From the NCBI GenBank assembly GCA_030064795.1, contig JASJEI010000039.1, positions 1 through 43,499 of the forward strand: a stretch of 43,499 bases of DNA, in the 5' to 3' direction. Position 1 is the first letter of the stretch, and each line of letters begins with the position of its first letter. Below, in pieces: positions 43,497 through 43,499 of the stretch. A model generated the notes under the pieces. That model ran no database searches. It saw nothing but the letters and a program-made list of their open reading frames with translations, and was not told the origin of the DNA. This DNA is from Pleurocapsa sp. MO_226.B13 (GTDB lineage: Bacteria; Cyanobacteriota; Cyanobacteriia; Cyanobacteriales; Xenococcaceae). Position numbers and translations under genes: made by a program.

Positions 43497-43499
43497 ATG

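Noticed and set aside
1..43499. tRNA or rRNA genes
   Set aside because: No cloverleaf with a T-loop consensus or rRNA segment was recognised on either strand by eye; a covariance search could still reveal small RNAs.

Overview
The window comes from a cyanobacterium. It carries a psbD-psbC photosystem II operon next to ycf4, is dense in the HIP1 octamer GCGATCGC, and has several heptanucleotide tandem repeats of the kind cyanobacterial genomes accumulate. Base composition and gene style suggest a unicellular or baeocyte-forming lineage (Pleurocapsales-like), but that is an inference and the genus cannot be fixed from sequence alone. The two ends of the window carry related ~95-bp sequences in the same orientation, so this may be a draft contig that stops at a dispersed repeat.

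Layout. 0.3-3.0 kb (minus): a beta-ketoacyl-ACP synthase, a lipoprotein cyclophilin and ycf4. 3.5-6.7 kb (plus): overlapping psbD/psbC with unusual substitutions at normally invariant positions (D2 W191F; CP43 H430Q in structural numbering), a terminator, then a HEAT-repeat protein. 6.7-10.9 kb: an SGNH-hydrolase-like membrane protein, a low-molecular-weight tyrosine phosphatase and an ABCD/SbmA-type ABC transporter. 11.3-16.6 kb: an RND efflux pump and its lipoprotein adaptor, separated by a 14-copy heptamer repeat, with a divergent HxlR regulator. 16.7-24.4 kb: an LptF/G permease, a methyltransferase flanked by NPDV modules, a homocysteine S-methyltransferase-like enzyme, a VOC protein, a conserved CxxC protein, a gamma-carbonic-anhydrase-like protein, a sphingosine-kinase-like lipid kinase and a small membrane protein. 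24.4-31.0 kb: secF/secD, a Uma2 protein, a VanY-type carboxypeptidase and an ACT-malic enzyme. 31.2-33.0 kb: a compact ECF41 sigma-factor operon (carboxymuconolactone-decarboxylase-like protein, membrane protein, sigma factor) preceded by a textbook ECF41 promoter. 33.1-35.1 kb: two decaying ion-transport genes, a TrkA-C-type membrane protein broken by a 110-bp palindromic insertion and a ClC/CBS gene with two in-frame deletions.

The most interesting block is 35.2-41.3 kb (all minus). Three small precursor peptides share a double-glycine leader and have Asn/Ser/Thr-rich cores without cysteine. They are followed by a phosphotransferase, a HopA1-family protein, an aldo/keto-reductase-fold protein that has lost at least three of its four catalytic residues, and a parvulin-type PPIase, ending at a clear intrinsic terminator. 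Phosphotransferase plus HopA1 is the dehydration pair of class V lanthipeptides and of thioamitide-type peptides. Here the cores have no Cys, so thioether rings are not expected. A linear peptide rich in dehydro-residues, or in D-residues made from them, is the working hypothesis. No transporter or leader peptidase gene lies in the window. A decayed IS5-family transposase and 1 kb of gene-free DNA lie upstream of the cluster.
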